A DNA stretch of 64,000 nucleotides from Naegleria lovaniensis (lineage: Eukaryota > Heterolobosea > Eutetramitea > Acrasida > Naegleriidae). The stretch spans positions 1 to 64,000 of the forward strand of contig NW_025407887.1 in NCBI RefSeq assembly GCF_003324165.1, in the 5' to 3' direction. The first letter of the stretch is position 1, and the number at the start of each line of letters is the position of its first letter. This document shows, piece after piece, positions 20,365-29,332 of the stretch. The notes beneath the pieces were generated by a model that was not told the origin of the DNA, searched no databases, and was given only the letters and a program-made list of their open reading frames with translations. Position numbers and translations under genes: made by a program.

Positions 20365-21594
20365 ATGCAAGCTCTTTCATGTGTCTTGGATATTGGCAGT
20401 TATCACGTTCAATGTGGAGTTGATCATCGTGAATTCATTCCCCGAAGTGTTTTTCGGAATGTTCTGTTGTATCCTCCTCATGATCATGATAAAAATAATA
20501 ATGAAATTTCAAAGACGTTCGAATCCACCTCAGAACGATCGTTGATAAAGATTGGAGATTATGAAATTGGTAAATTCCTAAAACAGAAAGTCAATGGTAC
20601 CATTCCAAACAATTTCTTTCATTATCCCATTCAACATGGACAAGTTCAGCATTGGGAAGATTTTGAACACTTGTTACATTTCATCTATGAATCGGAATTG
20701 AGAATTTTATCCGAAGATCATCCTTGCATCATGACACATTCATGTTTACCAATTTTGGAAAAGAAGAAAATCTTGAATCTCATGTTCGAAAGCTTTTTGG
20801 TTCCAAAATTCTATCTTGCCAATAAGGCCTTATGTTCCTTATTGCGATCTGGAAGTAACAGTGGATTGGAAGTGAGCAGTGGACATGACATGACATGTGT
20901 CATTCCCATCCATGAAGGAGTGGTCTTGTCTCATGCCGTTGTGAAAACTGAATCCATTGGAGGAAGAGTGATGAATGAACATTTGGAAGGACTCTTTACC
21001 GAATGTTTGAAAGCAACAAGTGAGGAATGGATGCCGAAATGTTCCTTTCTGAAAGATCAATGGTTGGCCAAAATGAAGGAAAATTTTGGTTTTTATATTT
21101 CACAAGATTATGAAAGCGAATTGGCATTGAAACAACAAGAATTGTCAAATTGTCGTGAAAAATATCAATTACCAGACGGGAATGAAATTCTTTTAGATTC
21201 ACGAATGAAATTTCAAGCGTGTGAAATAATTTTTCAACCACAACAGGTTTGTTCCAAAACATCCATTCCAACACAAGGATTACACGAAATGATCTATCAA
21301 TGCGTTCAACAATGTCACGTCGATCTTAGATCCACATTGTATTCGAATATTGTCCTTTCAGGAGGAAATACCATGTTTACAGGAATTGACACTCGATTGA
21401 GAAACGAGTTGAATTCTTTGGTTCCTACGGACATGAATGTTCATGTGAATGCACCTCAAGAGAGAAACTATTCTGTATGGATGGGAGCACTTGCCATTGC
21501 TAGATGCTCACAAAATCATGATTTATGGGTCACTTTGGAAGAGTTCAACGAATTTGGAGAAACTATTGCACACCGAAAATTAATCATGACATGA
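20365..21594 (+). CDS. Divergent actin-related protein
   Basis: 409 residues, single exon, starting MQALSCVLDIGSYHVQCGVD after AAAAAAAA. The first phosphate loop (DIGSYHVQCGVD) corresponds to actin DNGSGMCKAGFA. Further matches to the actin fold are the HPIQHG-like YPIQHGQVQHWEDFEHLL (actin YPIEHGIVTNWDDMEKIW), SGHDMTCVIPIHEG (phosphate 2 region) and NIVLSGGNTMFTGIDTRL (adenosine loop). The length is close to that of actin (375). The substitutions at nucleotide-contact positions and loss of the C-terminal actin signature indicate an actin-related or actin-like protein, not conventional actin. Which ARP class, if any, cannot be decided by eye. Confidence 0.85.
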   Translation: MQALSCVLDIGSYHVQCGVDHREFIPRSVFRNVLLYPPHDHDKNNNEISKTFESTSERSLIKIGDYEIGKFLKQKVNGTIPNNFFHYPIQHGQVQHWEDFEHLLHFIYESELRILSEDHPCIMTHSCLPILEKKKILNLMFESFLVPKFYLANKALCSLLRSGSNSGLEVSSGHDMTCVIPIHEGVVLSHAVVKTESIGGRVMNEHLEGLFTECLKATSEEWMPKCSFLKDQWLAKMKENFGFYISQDYESELALKQQELSNCREKYQLPDGNEILLDSRMKFQACEIIFQPQQVCSKTSIPTQGLHEMIYQCVQQCHVDLRSTLYSNIVLSGGNTMFTGIDTRLRNELNSLVPTDMNVHVNAPQERNYSVWMGALAIARCSQNHDLWVTLEEFNEFGETIAHRKLIMT

Positions 21595-21651
21595 ATGGAG
21601 AACAATATAAAAAACTCCAAAAAGATGTAATTGAAACAAACGCTTGATGTT

Positions 21652-22197
21652 TTACTTCTTTAAACAATACGATGGAACAATGAAACCCGAGGGATCTTGT
21701 GGACCTGCCTTGAAAGTTCCAGAGACATAATTCCACACAAAGAAATCCGATTCATTCACACGAACTGGCTCTCCACTCGCAGCACTTTCCCAATAGGTAG
21801 ATGTCAAACGTTTCCATTTTCTACATGGTACATTATTGACAGTTTCGTATCCAATAAATGTGGAGTTAAGAAGCCAATCAGGAGGGAGTGGAGGAAATCC
21901 CAATTCAGTCACAGTGCATGTCTTGTTGTGTGGATAAAAGATGAATTGAGTGTTTCCATTGTGAAGTTGAATTTGGAGAGGTTCATTGAAAAATTGAACT
22001 TCGAGACGTTCGGATTTGATTTTCCACGAGTTGCTGATACGAATGAAGGCAATTTTGGCAGAATTGGAATCGACAAAACCACCTTCGTTTTGATAGACGA
22101 GAGTGGAAAATTCAGGTGGGAAATTGGGTTGGGAAAGAGCAAGGGAGCTCAATAATGAGAGGATCAAGAGAACGGCAAGTGACAGGCGTTGATGCAT
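21652..22197 (-). CDS. Small secreted protein, LolA/ependymin-like layout
   Basis: 181 residues starting MHQRLSLAVLLILSLLSSLA, a clear signal peptide that probably ends near ALSQ; the ATG follows an eight-A run. The mature part has alternating beta-type segments (FSTLVYQNEGG, AFIRISNSWKI, TQFIFYPHNKTC) and four Cys, consistent with a compact beta-rich secreted domain. The order of segments (fabric of fatty-acid-binding-like strands, Cys after the first half, WLLNSTFIGYETVNNVPC) recalls ependymin-related and LolA-like proteins. That is a weak impression, not a family assignment. Its start codon is only 22 bp from the proposed end of the transposon at 22220. Confidence 0.6.
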   Translation of the reverse strand: MHQRLSLAVLLILSLLSSLALSQPNFPPEFSTLVYQNEGGFVDSNSAKIAFIRISNSWKIKSERLEVQFFNEPLQIQLHNGNTQFIFYPHNKTCTVTELGFPPLPPDWLLNSTFIGYETVNNVPCRKWKRLTSTYWESAASGEPVRVNESDFFVWNYVSGTFKAGPQDPSGFIVPSYCLKK

Positions 22198-22352
22198 TTT
22201 TTTTTTGTTCGTCAAAGATCCCGCTTCTCATGGACCCGCAACCCTCTTCGCAAAGTTGACGCTTTTGCGTTAAAAAAACAACGCAAAAATTGCGCACCTG
22301 CAAAAAAAAAAATTTCGAAACAAAGCAAGGTTTATTTTTCATCACGGCTTCA

Positions 22353-24173
22353 TTAAATATATTGATTTACGTTCTTGTGCATCGGAATGAAATAACTCTT
22401 CCCCTTTCTAGTAACAGTAACACAAGGAACCAGAGGCTCTTTGTAGGACACTTCAATCACAGACCTGTCTGACAAATTCTGCAAAGTCACTGTGGAATCC
22501 GTGAATGATTTGATCTTGAAGTATTTTGCAGGAGTACAAGAAGTATCAGCCACAACATCTCTCTCTTTCTTCAATACGAAATGACCACACACACATTCCG
22601 AAGGTTTGAGTTCACTTAAACCAAATATATCGCATAACTGCGCCATATCAAAAAACATAATAGAATACCTTGCAGAATTTGATGAAATGAACGGCTTGGT
22701 CAATGTGAAGTTTAGATTTTCCCCAACAAAGGCTGTATTATGTGCCAATGGACCATATAGGCTTGCATTTCGCACCATATCACTAGCTACATGGAAGTTC
22801 ATTGTAGCCTTTGCAATGCCCACCATCTCTTGATAATCCTCCAAAATACCTCTTAATTCCTCATTAATTGAATTCAAATCAGCTATATTAATGGCATCTG
22901 TTAACTTGTCAATTACAACAACCATTCTCTTAATAATTTTATACTTCAACTCAATCATACTGAAATTCTTAACATCCTGAAGTAGATCTAGATAATAGTG
23001 AATAATCATATATATCTCCATTGCCTTAAGGTGTACTAAATTTTTGGAAACTGATCTCGGGTGTCTATGTAAGAACGAAGGAAATTTTTGCTTGAGATAT
23101 TCCTTGTCGAACTCGTCCCAATATTGAAGTGGAATCATCTCCATCATGTCACGCATAATTCTTTCATACAAGTTATGCATTGAATCATAGGAGCATATTG
23201 TAGTGGGAGTTGGTTTCCAACTCTGGTCTAATATTGGAGAATATCTACGAACACCCCATGACAACTCTTTTCCCGAAACATTATTCCAAAAATGTCGATC
23301 TCTCAAACCAAAAACAATTCGTTGATTGCTAGAAATGTCTCTCCTAAGTGGATATCTAACTTGAGTAGTTCCTCCTGATAACTGAACAGGTTCCCCTCGA
23401 ATCTTGCATAAATGGCAAAAATAATACCCTGATTTTTGAAATAAGAGAATTTTAGACCTTGCAGGTAAGTCAGCAATTACTCTTTCTAATCTCAATGATA
23501 TTTGTTTAAATTGATCATTGAACACATTCAAATCATCCATCATGATTTTCAAACACAAATTGATTTCTTCTTGAGATGGTTTGTTAGGAAATAGTAGCCA
23601 CAAAAAGTTATTCTTGCGCTTCTTTCTTACATTTGATTTCATCTCATTGAATGTGATAGAGAATTCGTAAAAGCTTTGCTGACTAGATTTAAACGGAGCA
23701 ACACCGTCACCAAATAACGTCATAGTTTTTCCTCCTGCATCTACGAATTTTTTGTGAATGTTTTTGTAGATGTCTCCGTCACAGCGATCTTGGATAAGTT
23801 GGGGATCACGATTATCAAGTTTAAATTGATCCAAAAATTGTGGCTCTCTGAATATCCTTTCCTCGAATTGGAATTTTAATGGGCGTAAAAAGCAATGAGT
23901 TTTGATATCTTTCCATAATTTCCCACATTTAGGACAGGATTTTTGGTCTGGATTTTTTTGATACGTCTGACAATCAGTGCACATTGGAATTTTCTTTGTC
24001 TTTGAAGACAAAAGGAAATACTTATAGAACCCTGTTAATGTCAGCTTATCTGAAAGTTCTTGTTTATCACTCTCATGAATGAGTTGAATGGCTTCTCGAA
24101 TTAGATTCAAAACCATTTTGAGACAATTTTCAGAGAGAGAACTTGTTACTGCAAACTTGAGAATTTTTTTCAT
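22353..24173 (-). CDS. TNP2-like transposase (CACTA/EnSpm class)
   Basis: 606 residues from the ATG at 24173; the frame is open up to 24209 without an earlier ATG. A zinc-ribbon-like CxxC pair lies at residues 65-83 (CTDC, CPKC). The catalytic core follows the pattern of Tnp2-type transposases: FGDGVAPFKS with the first acidic residue at Asp156, DLPARSKIL (235-243), a CHLC at 253-256, YDSMHNLYER with the second acid at Asp330, and FVGENLNF with candidate Glu485 just before the C-terminal domain. In this superfamily the DDE enzyme cuts and pastes the element by binding its terminal repeats. No stop or frameshift interrupts it. It could also be a domesticated host gene, but the flanking repeats argue for an element. 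Confidence 0.72.
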   Translation of the reverse strand: MKKILKFAVTSSLSENCLKMVLNLIREAIQLIHESDKQELSDKLTLTGFYKYFLLSSKTKKIPMCTDCQTYQKNPDQKSCPKCGKLWKDIKTHCFLRPLKFQFEERIFREPQFLDQFKLDNRDPQLIQDRCDGDIYKNIHKKFVDAGGKTMTLFGDGVAPFKSSQQSFYEFSITFNEMKSNVRKKRKNNFLWLLFPNKPSQEEINLCLKIMMDDLNVFNDQFKQISLRLERVIADLPARSKILLFQKSGYYFCHLCKIRGEPVQLSGGTTQVRYPLRRDISSNQRIVFGLRDRHFWNNVSGKELSWGVRRYSPILDQSWKPTPTTICSYDSMHNLYERIMRDMMEMIPLQYWDEFDKEYLKQKFPSFLHRHPRSVSKNLVHLKAMEIYMIIHYYLDLLQDVKNFSMIELKYKIIKRMVVVIDKLTDAINIADLNSINEELRGILEDYQEMVGIAKATMNFHVASDMVRNASLYGPLAHNTAFVGENLNFTLTKPFISSNSARYSIMFFDMAQLCDIFGLSELKPSECVCGHFVLKKERDVVADTSCTPAKYFKIKSFTDSTVTLQNLSDRSVIEVSYKEPLVPCVTVTRKGKSYFIPMHKNVNQYI

Positions 24174-24224
24174 CAACGTATCAACATTTACATTAACATT
24201 ATCATTCACAACGCTTGAAAATGA

Positions 24225-24998
24225 ATGGGAAGAGAGAACTTCTTCATCGTCCGTTCAAATCTCAAAGTTGGAGATTTAGTTGAAATTATTGAAAAGGGAG
24301 AGAATTGTTACTACAAGATTGGTAAAGGAAGAGTTCAATCATTCACTTCAACTAATTGCAGTTTAAATGACATTATATTTCACGTTCCATCCTTCGTTCA
24401 AGATCAAAAGAAGACGATTTTTGATATTTCATGCCTTTCATTAATTGAAGATCGAACCAATCATGCTCCTATGATTCAAAATGCTTTTTCTACGGTTCAG
24501 CAAGGATGTACTCCCGTCTCCTTATTTTCCATGAATTATGACACTGAAGTCGATGATGACAAGATTGATGACAATGAAGTTCTCTCTATAACTCCACCGG
24601 AAATTTCGGATTCAAGAACAAACTCAAATTCAAATGTTGAAGAGAGTGATTCTCCTTTGCAAAATGAGCCCAAGTCTACAGAACCTACTGATCATAAGAA
24701 TTTCGCTAGTGATATCTTTTTCCTTCAGCAAGTCAAAGACCTCAGAGAGAAAAACGAGGCCTTATCATTGGAAAACAAACAGCTAAAAGAATTAATCATC
24801 AAATTGAATAAGCCATTGAACGCATTAATTGCTCTTCAATTACAATACCCGAATGTTCTTCCAAGCAAAACAATTTCTGTCACATATGGTGCTATTATTG
24901 ATGAATTTAAGTCGAACTTTAAAACACAACGCATCAAAGAAAGAGCACGAATCCAAAACCAAGAGCAAGCAGTCGTTGTAAAATCTTGCATTACATAA
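24225..24998 (+). CDS. Second gene of the transposon, possible DNA-binding accessory protein
   Basis: 257 residues starting MGRENFFIV, divergent from the transposase with 51 bp between start codons, so both probably share one promoter. Residues 8-75 form a small beta-rich region (LKVGDLVEIIEKGENCYYKI) that resembles KOW/BAH-like barrels. The middle (95-150) is acidic and Ser/Pro-rich. Residues 155-190 are a strong coiled coil (LREKNEALSLENKQLKELI). The end is basic (FKTQRIKERARIQ). CACTA elements usually encode a second, element-specific protein that binds subterminal repeats (TnpA in maize Spm); this gene is in the right place and has a plausible make-up, but no sequence similarity was established. 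Confidence 0.5.
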   Translation: MGRENFFIVRSNLKVGDLVEIIEKGENCYYKIGKGRVQSFTSTNCSLNDIIFHVPSFVQDQKKTIFDISCLSLIEDRTNHAPMIQNAFSTVQQGCTPVSLFSMNYDTEVDDDKIDDNEVLSITPPEISDSRTNSNSNVEESDSPLQNEPKSTEPTDHKNFASDIFFLQQVKDLREKNEALSLENKQLKELIIKLNKPLNALIALQLQYPNVLPSKTISVTYGAIIDEFKSNFKTQRIKERARIQNQEQAVVVKSCIT

Positions 24999-26657
24999 AA
25001 AATTTGTTTTATAAAAAAATTCTCAAAAGCTTGTAGTAGCCTCCACGTTCAACAATCACATTCATTCATCAACAGATGCCGCTTGTTCATCTTATACGCT
25101 GCTAGAGCTTGCTTTGCGTAAGTGTACGTGTTTCATTGATACAGGTATGATCTCCAAATCATCCAAAGATATCGACACGTTTCATGTTTGCTCGAAATGG
25201 AGGACTGTCTTTGCTATCATTTGCCTTTTGTCTCTTATAAAGGACAAAGCTGGCTTTTATTGATAAAGTCTTCTACGGTAAGCTCTTTTTCACGAAGTTG
25301 TTGTGAATTTCTTGAATCTGATCAACGATAGATGCTACAAAGGACCTTTAGCATCATCAAACATTTTGGCAAGACGAATGAATGTTATGTTGATGATAGG
25401 AGAAGATATTGTTGAACAAACAGATAGGGTTTGTAGTTATTGCTTGATTTGAAAGTAATTCTGTTCGTGCTGTTTGAAAAGGTAATTCGTTTCATTTACG
25501 GCCATTGTTATTGTTGTGGAGGATGATTAAACTTGTTCACCTGTTAAACCGGTAAGTATATCCAACCATGTACTAATATCAACAACATTATTCGTTGTTT
25601 ATTTATTTCCTTCTAGAGTAACATGATCGGTAGGTTGTTAGATTTGCTGAGCAGATTTTTGTTTATTCAAAATGTTTTAGTTGCTTCTTCTTTATTAGTT
25701 GTTGTTTTGAATATCCATCATTACACTCTGTACATAGAATGCGTTGGTAGAGATTGGTTGAGGATATTGAAGCAAGTTCTAACATCCAGATAATGAAGGG
25801 ATATCTTGAGGTAGGGATTGAATTTAATGATAATCAATTGAGGATAGGGATGATAAGACTTCAAGTATATTTGATCCACAGTTGGTTGTTTGATTATTCG
25901 TACCCTCTTGTCCCACTATGCATTGAGAGTTAAAGGATTGTAGTTGCAACAATAACCAAACAACCGCTTTCTTAACATTTGTCAATGGTAGAACTGAAAA
26001 AGATGTTATATTATCGAGTTATGGAATTTCAAGCTGAATTTGCTTGGTATTATGAAGGATTGTTTGTATTATGGATTGATTAACAGAGCTTTCAATGATT
26101 TAGAGTTTGATGTTTTTACATTTTAAGCCTGGAATGTATTTAGATCATCGAGGCATTTGTTTGTCATGAATAGGGATTGGTTTGATTGATGTTAAAATAT
26201 GACTTGTTGTGAATAATAATGTCAGTGCAATAGAGATATCAAAACAAATGACAAATTGATATATCATTTATATGAATTTGAAGTGTGTTTTGATTGAACT
26301 ATTGATCACTATGATTATTATGCCGCAACTGAAAAATATTTTAACTGAATGCAAAACCAACATCATGATAAACAAATGAAAAGATGATATGAAATACAAG
26401 TATTGAATTAGATGATATTTCAACCCGATAGCTTAAATTATTCAAAAGTAAGTAATGTCAATCCAATTCATCTTTCATTTACCATTTATATTCATTAAAT
26501 TGACTACTTTAGCTTTGTTGTTGGATATAAATTAGAGAATTTGGATGAATGAATGTGAGGAAAATGGATAAACATACAAGATTTGAAGATTTGGAGTGGT
26601 TTGAAGAGATTGAATTAGTGAACGATTGGTTGAACGAGAATGAAAGAGAAATTTGAG
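24999..26657. other. Long non-coding right arm of the transposon
   Basis: 1.66 kb, AT-rich, with no reading frame of useful length on either strand, no tRNA and no convincing exon chain. It is the largest gene-free stretch in an otherwise dense window. It may hold regulatory sequence for the element or be filler between the accessory gene and the subterminal repeats. Confidence 0.5.
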
Positions 26658-26663
26658 AAATAA

Positions 26664-26885
26664 GGAGCGTTAATTTTTCGTCAATTATTTTTATTATGAA
26701 ACATCATAATAATTGACGTTAATTTGACGCGTGAATAATGAAATCGTTAATGTGGGAAATTAACGCTTTTTATTGACGTTTTTTCGTCAATAATTAACGC
26801 TTTTCAAGCGAGAATAAAATTTTTTTCGTTAACTTTTTGATTGTAATTTTTGACGAAAAAACGTTAAAAATTAACGTCAACCGCG
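26664..26885. repeat. Subterminal hairpin-forming TTAACG/TTGACG repeats
   Basis: About a dozen copies of GTTAA/GTCAA-type motifs in both orientations, several as hairpins: CGTCAATTATT pairs with AATAATTGACG around a short loop (26680-26720), ATTGACG-TTTTTT-CGTCAAT is a perfect 7-bp stem (around 26770-26795), and AACGTTAA-AAA-TTAACGTC (around 26861) is another. This resembles transposase or accessory-protein binding arrays at CACTA ends. Confidence 0.65.
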
Positions 26886-27112
26886 AGTAGCGGGGAGTTG
26901 TGAAGTTGGAAGTTTTAAATCAAAGTTCGGAAATCTTGGACCATCTCCGGAGGAAGGACTCCAAACTCCTGGAACCAAGTGTTGTTGACTCACTTCAAGT
27001 TGACTTTAAATGATCAATGAGGACGGATCCATTGACTTATTTGTTATACTATGTATACTATCCTTCTTGTACAAGTTTTGTAAAACCTTTTATTTGCTCC
27101 CTTTCCAATTTT

Positions 27113-29137
27113 TTAAGCACTTTTTTGTTGAGCCTCAATGACCTTAAACGAATTGGCCACAAATAATTTCACATACAAGTCCTGACATTTCGCTCCACAG
27201 TCATCGCCTCTCTCCTCTCGCACTTGTGTGATTTGTTTTTGAAGTGAGGAAATGGTTCCATCGATATAATTCCAAACATGTTGTTTTTGAATGACTGTCT
27301 GTTCATTTGAAAAATGTTGAATCATTTCATTCAAATAGTCCAACATGACATGACAAGTTTCCAACATTTTGTCTCCATATTCAATATCATCGTCTGGAAA
27401 TTGAGAAGGAGGAAGAGCAGTTTTCAATTTTTCCTCTCTCAATACTGTAGAATTTTGAAGAACTTGCTTTACAAGTTCAACATATGGAGTGATATTCTTT
27501 TCGATACTCAGTTCATGTTTAGCATGTTCTGGAGTATTGATCATCCAATCTCGAACCATCTTTAAAATTACTTCGCTCAATGAAGTCATTCCTCTGAACA
27601 TGAAGAAGGCAGTATCTCTCCAATCTGCATAACTATTGAGAGCCTTTCCTTGTCGAAGCATGACATTGATATGCTTTAGCACATTGTTAGCATCTGCTAA
27701 CACAAATTGAGCATCGTAGGGTTCGCCTCGATGAAGAGTCAAGGCACGGGTAGAATTCTTATTTTTCACATATGGGTTGTAAAAGAGTAAGAGACCTCGA
27801 TCGACAATTTCAGATTGTCTCTTGCCATATATAAAGTTGTGTGTTATAATGGTTCCAAAATTACCCTTTCCATTAATGTCTCTGGTCGCTTCGAATGCTT
27901 TAATGACCTCTCCTGAACACATGTAGATCATTCCAATGGATTGCTCCTCAATCAGGGCAACTGAGGTTTGTAAAAATGCATTAATCATGGTTCTTGGGAA
28001 ATCAAAGTGAGATGGTCCCTTGTGAAGTAAGAAGAAATTGATAGGTCTTACTTTCTTGGATGGATTTCCCTCTGCATACAATTGAGTAAAGTCACACTCT
28101 TCATAGAAGAGATAGGGTCTTGGGAAACTTCTCTTCAAAAGCATTTCTCCAACTTTACGATTATTCTCATCAAAGTAATATTTGGAATGTAAAAATTGTA
28201 AAATTTCATCTTTGGCATCGTTATTACTGCTACTGCCCTTCGACACTTCTTCTCCCTTTCGAATATATTCGACAGAGTCATTTAACAGTTCTTCTTGAGA
28301 GGCATCGTGTTGAATAGCAATCTTGACGTTGGGTACATCTTGTCCCAAGAGATGCATCTTATTCACACGAAGCAACACTCTCTCTTTGGAAGTGTCTGAA
28401 AATTCAACTCTCTTTTTCGAATTAAAAAATCGTAGCCTCTCCATTAAAAAGTCCTTCATGAGCTTTTGTCTGTGCGGTGGTAACGCAGTTTTCATTCCGA
28501 GTGACATTTCAAAAAAGCTTGGCAAGTCATACGTGTCACACGATTCTTCTCTCCACCAAGATCCACCCAATAATTTATCACACAACATTCCATTATATTC
28601 GGAAGAGAGACAATTCAATTGAGCCACTCGTAAATTCACGTCATGTGAAACACTCAATTGTTGTCCACTTGACTCTTCGGTTTTGGTTCCTTTCACCACA
28701 AATAATTTCTCATCGGGAGTATCAAAATTCTTTCCAAAACTTGCTCTCACTTTTTCCACAGTATGAACAATGGAATCAAGCGTTGATAATGCTTGCAGAG
28801 AATATTCTCTAGCACACACATCATCCGTTGTATGAAAATAAATTAATAAATCCATATCTGATAATATGGAATGATAATAAGAAAGAGCATGATGATTCGC
28901 ATCATGATAAACCATTCTCGTTTGATTACTTTGCAAGCTCGATAAAAAATCATCCAGAGAGGATAACATGAGTACCAAACTTCCATTCTCAGCTCGGGAA
29001 TTGATTTGAAGAACATCCCGAAGAGGTTTATATAAAGTAGAAGCTTTCGGAGTTTCAGAGGCATTTGCCAATAATATGAATACATGGAAGAGGAGGATGA
29101 TTGCCATCCATCCAACAACGGAAAGCCTTGGTTGCAT
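27113..29137 (-). CDS. Large secreted protein, unknown
   Basis: 674 residues, no intron, starting MQPRLSVVGWMAIILLFHVF with signal-peptide cleavage expected near LANASE. There are about ten Cys and several N-glycosylation sequons (NGS, NQT, NST). The body is a mix of helices with no transmembrane segment after the signal, so it is probably secreted or lumenal. Motifs such as IYFHTTDDVCARE and FFLLHKGPSHFDFPRTM did not recall a known family. Some segments (ALIEEQSIGMIYMCSGEV) look like a folded alpha/beta core. It is divergent from the next gene with about 200 bp between starts. Function unknown. Confidence 0.72.
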   Translation of the reverse strand: MQPRLSVVGWMAIILLFHVFILLANASETPKASTLYKPLRDVLQINSRAENGSLVLMLSSLDDFLSSLQSNQTRMVYHDANHHALSYYHSILSDMDLLIYFHTTDDVCAREYSLQALSTLDSIVHTVEKVRASFGKNFDTPDEKLFVVKGTKTEESSGQQLSVSHDVNLRVAQLNCLSSEYNGMLCDKLLGGSWWREESCDTYDLPSFFEMSLGMKTALPPHRQKLMKDFLMERLRFFNSKKRVEFSDTSKERVLLRVNKMHLLGQDVPNVKIAIQHDASQEELLNDSVEYIRKGEEVSKGSSSNNDAKDEILQFLHSKYYFDENNRKVGEMLLKRSFPRPYLFYEECDFTQLYAEGNPSKKVRPINFFLLHKGPSHFDFPRTMINAFLQTSVALIEEQSIGMIYMCSGEVIKAFEATRDINGKGNFGTIITHNFIYGKRQSEIVDRGLLLFYNPYVKNKNSTRALTLHRGEPYDAQFVLADANNVLKHINVMLRQGKALNSYADWRDTAFFMFRGMTSLSEVILKMVRDWMINTPEHAKHELSIEKNITPYVELVKQVLQNSTVLREEKLKTALPPSQFPDDDIEYGDKMLETCHVMLDYLNEMIQHFSNEQTVIQKQHVWNYIDGTISSLQKQITQVREERGDDCGAKCQDLYVKLFVANSFKVIEAQQKSA

Positions 29138-29332
29138 TTTTTTCGGAATTTGTTTTTGGGTTGAGTTGTGGAGTTTGATTTTATGTAATCTCCTGTGAGA
29201 CTCCGAAACTCAAAAACTCAAACACGTGTTTTAACTCTCTTTTTGGATGCAAAACAACCTAGTCTCATGAACAGTTGATTGTTAGTGAAATGATGAAAAT
29301 TGTGATAAAAAGGTTTGAAATTTTACAAAAAA

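Larger units (their letters stand above)
22220..26894. mobile_element. Probable CACTA/EnSpm-class DNA transposon
   Basis: Proposed 4.7-kb element. Left end begins CCCGCTTCTC and right end, read inward, begins CCCGCTACTCGCGGTTGACG. Both ends carry GTTGACG within 50 bp and are followed by TTAACG/TTGACG/AACG motifs, dense at the right end. Such short subterminal repeats flanking a two-gene interior are the layout of CACTA/EnSpm elements. The interior has a transposase gene (minus) divergent from a second gene (plus) and a long right arm without genes. No clear target-site duplication was seen, so the exact ends are uncertain. The transposase frame is whole, which suggests a young or domesticated copy. 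Confidence 0.5.

Noticed and set aside
24999-26657. Possible multi-exon gene in the long gene-free arm
   Set aside because: Several GTAAGT-like donors occur, but no chain of exons gives a continuous frame with sensible residues.
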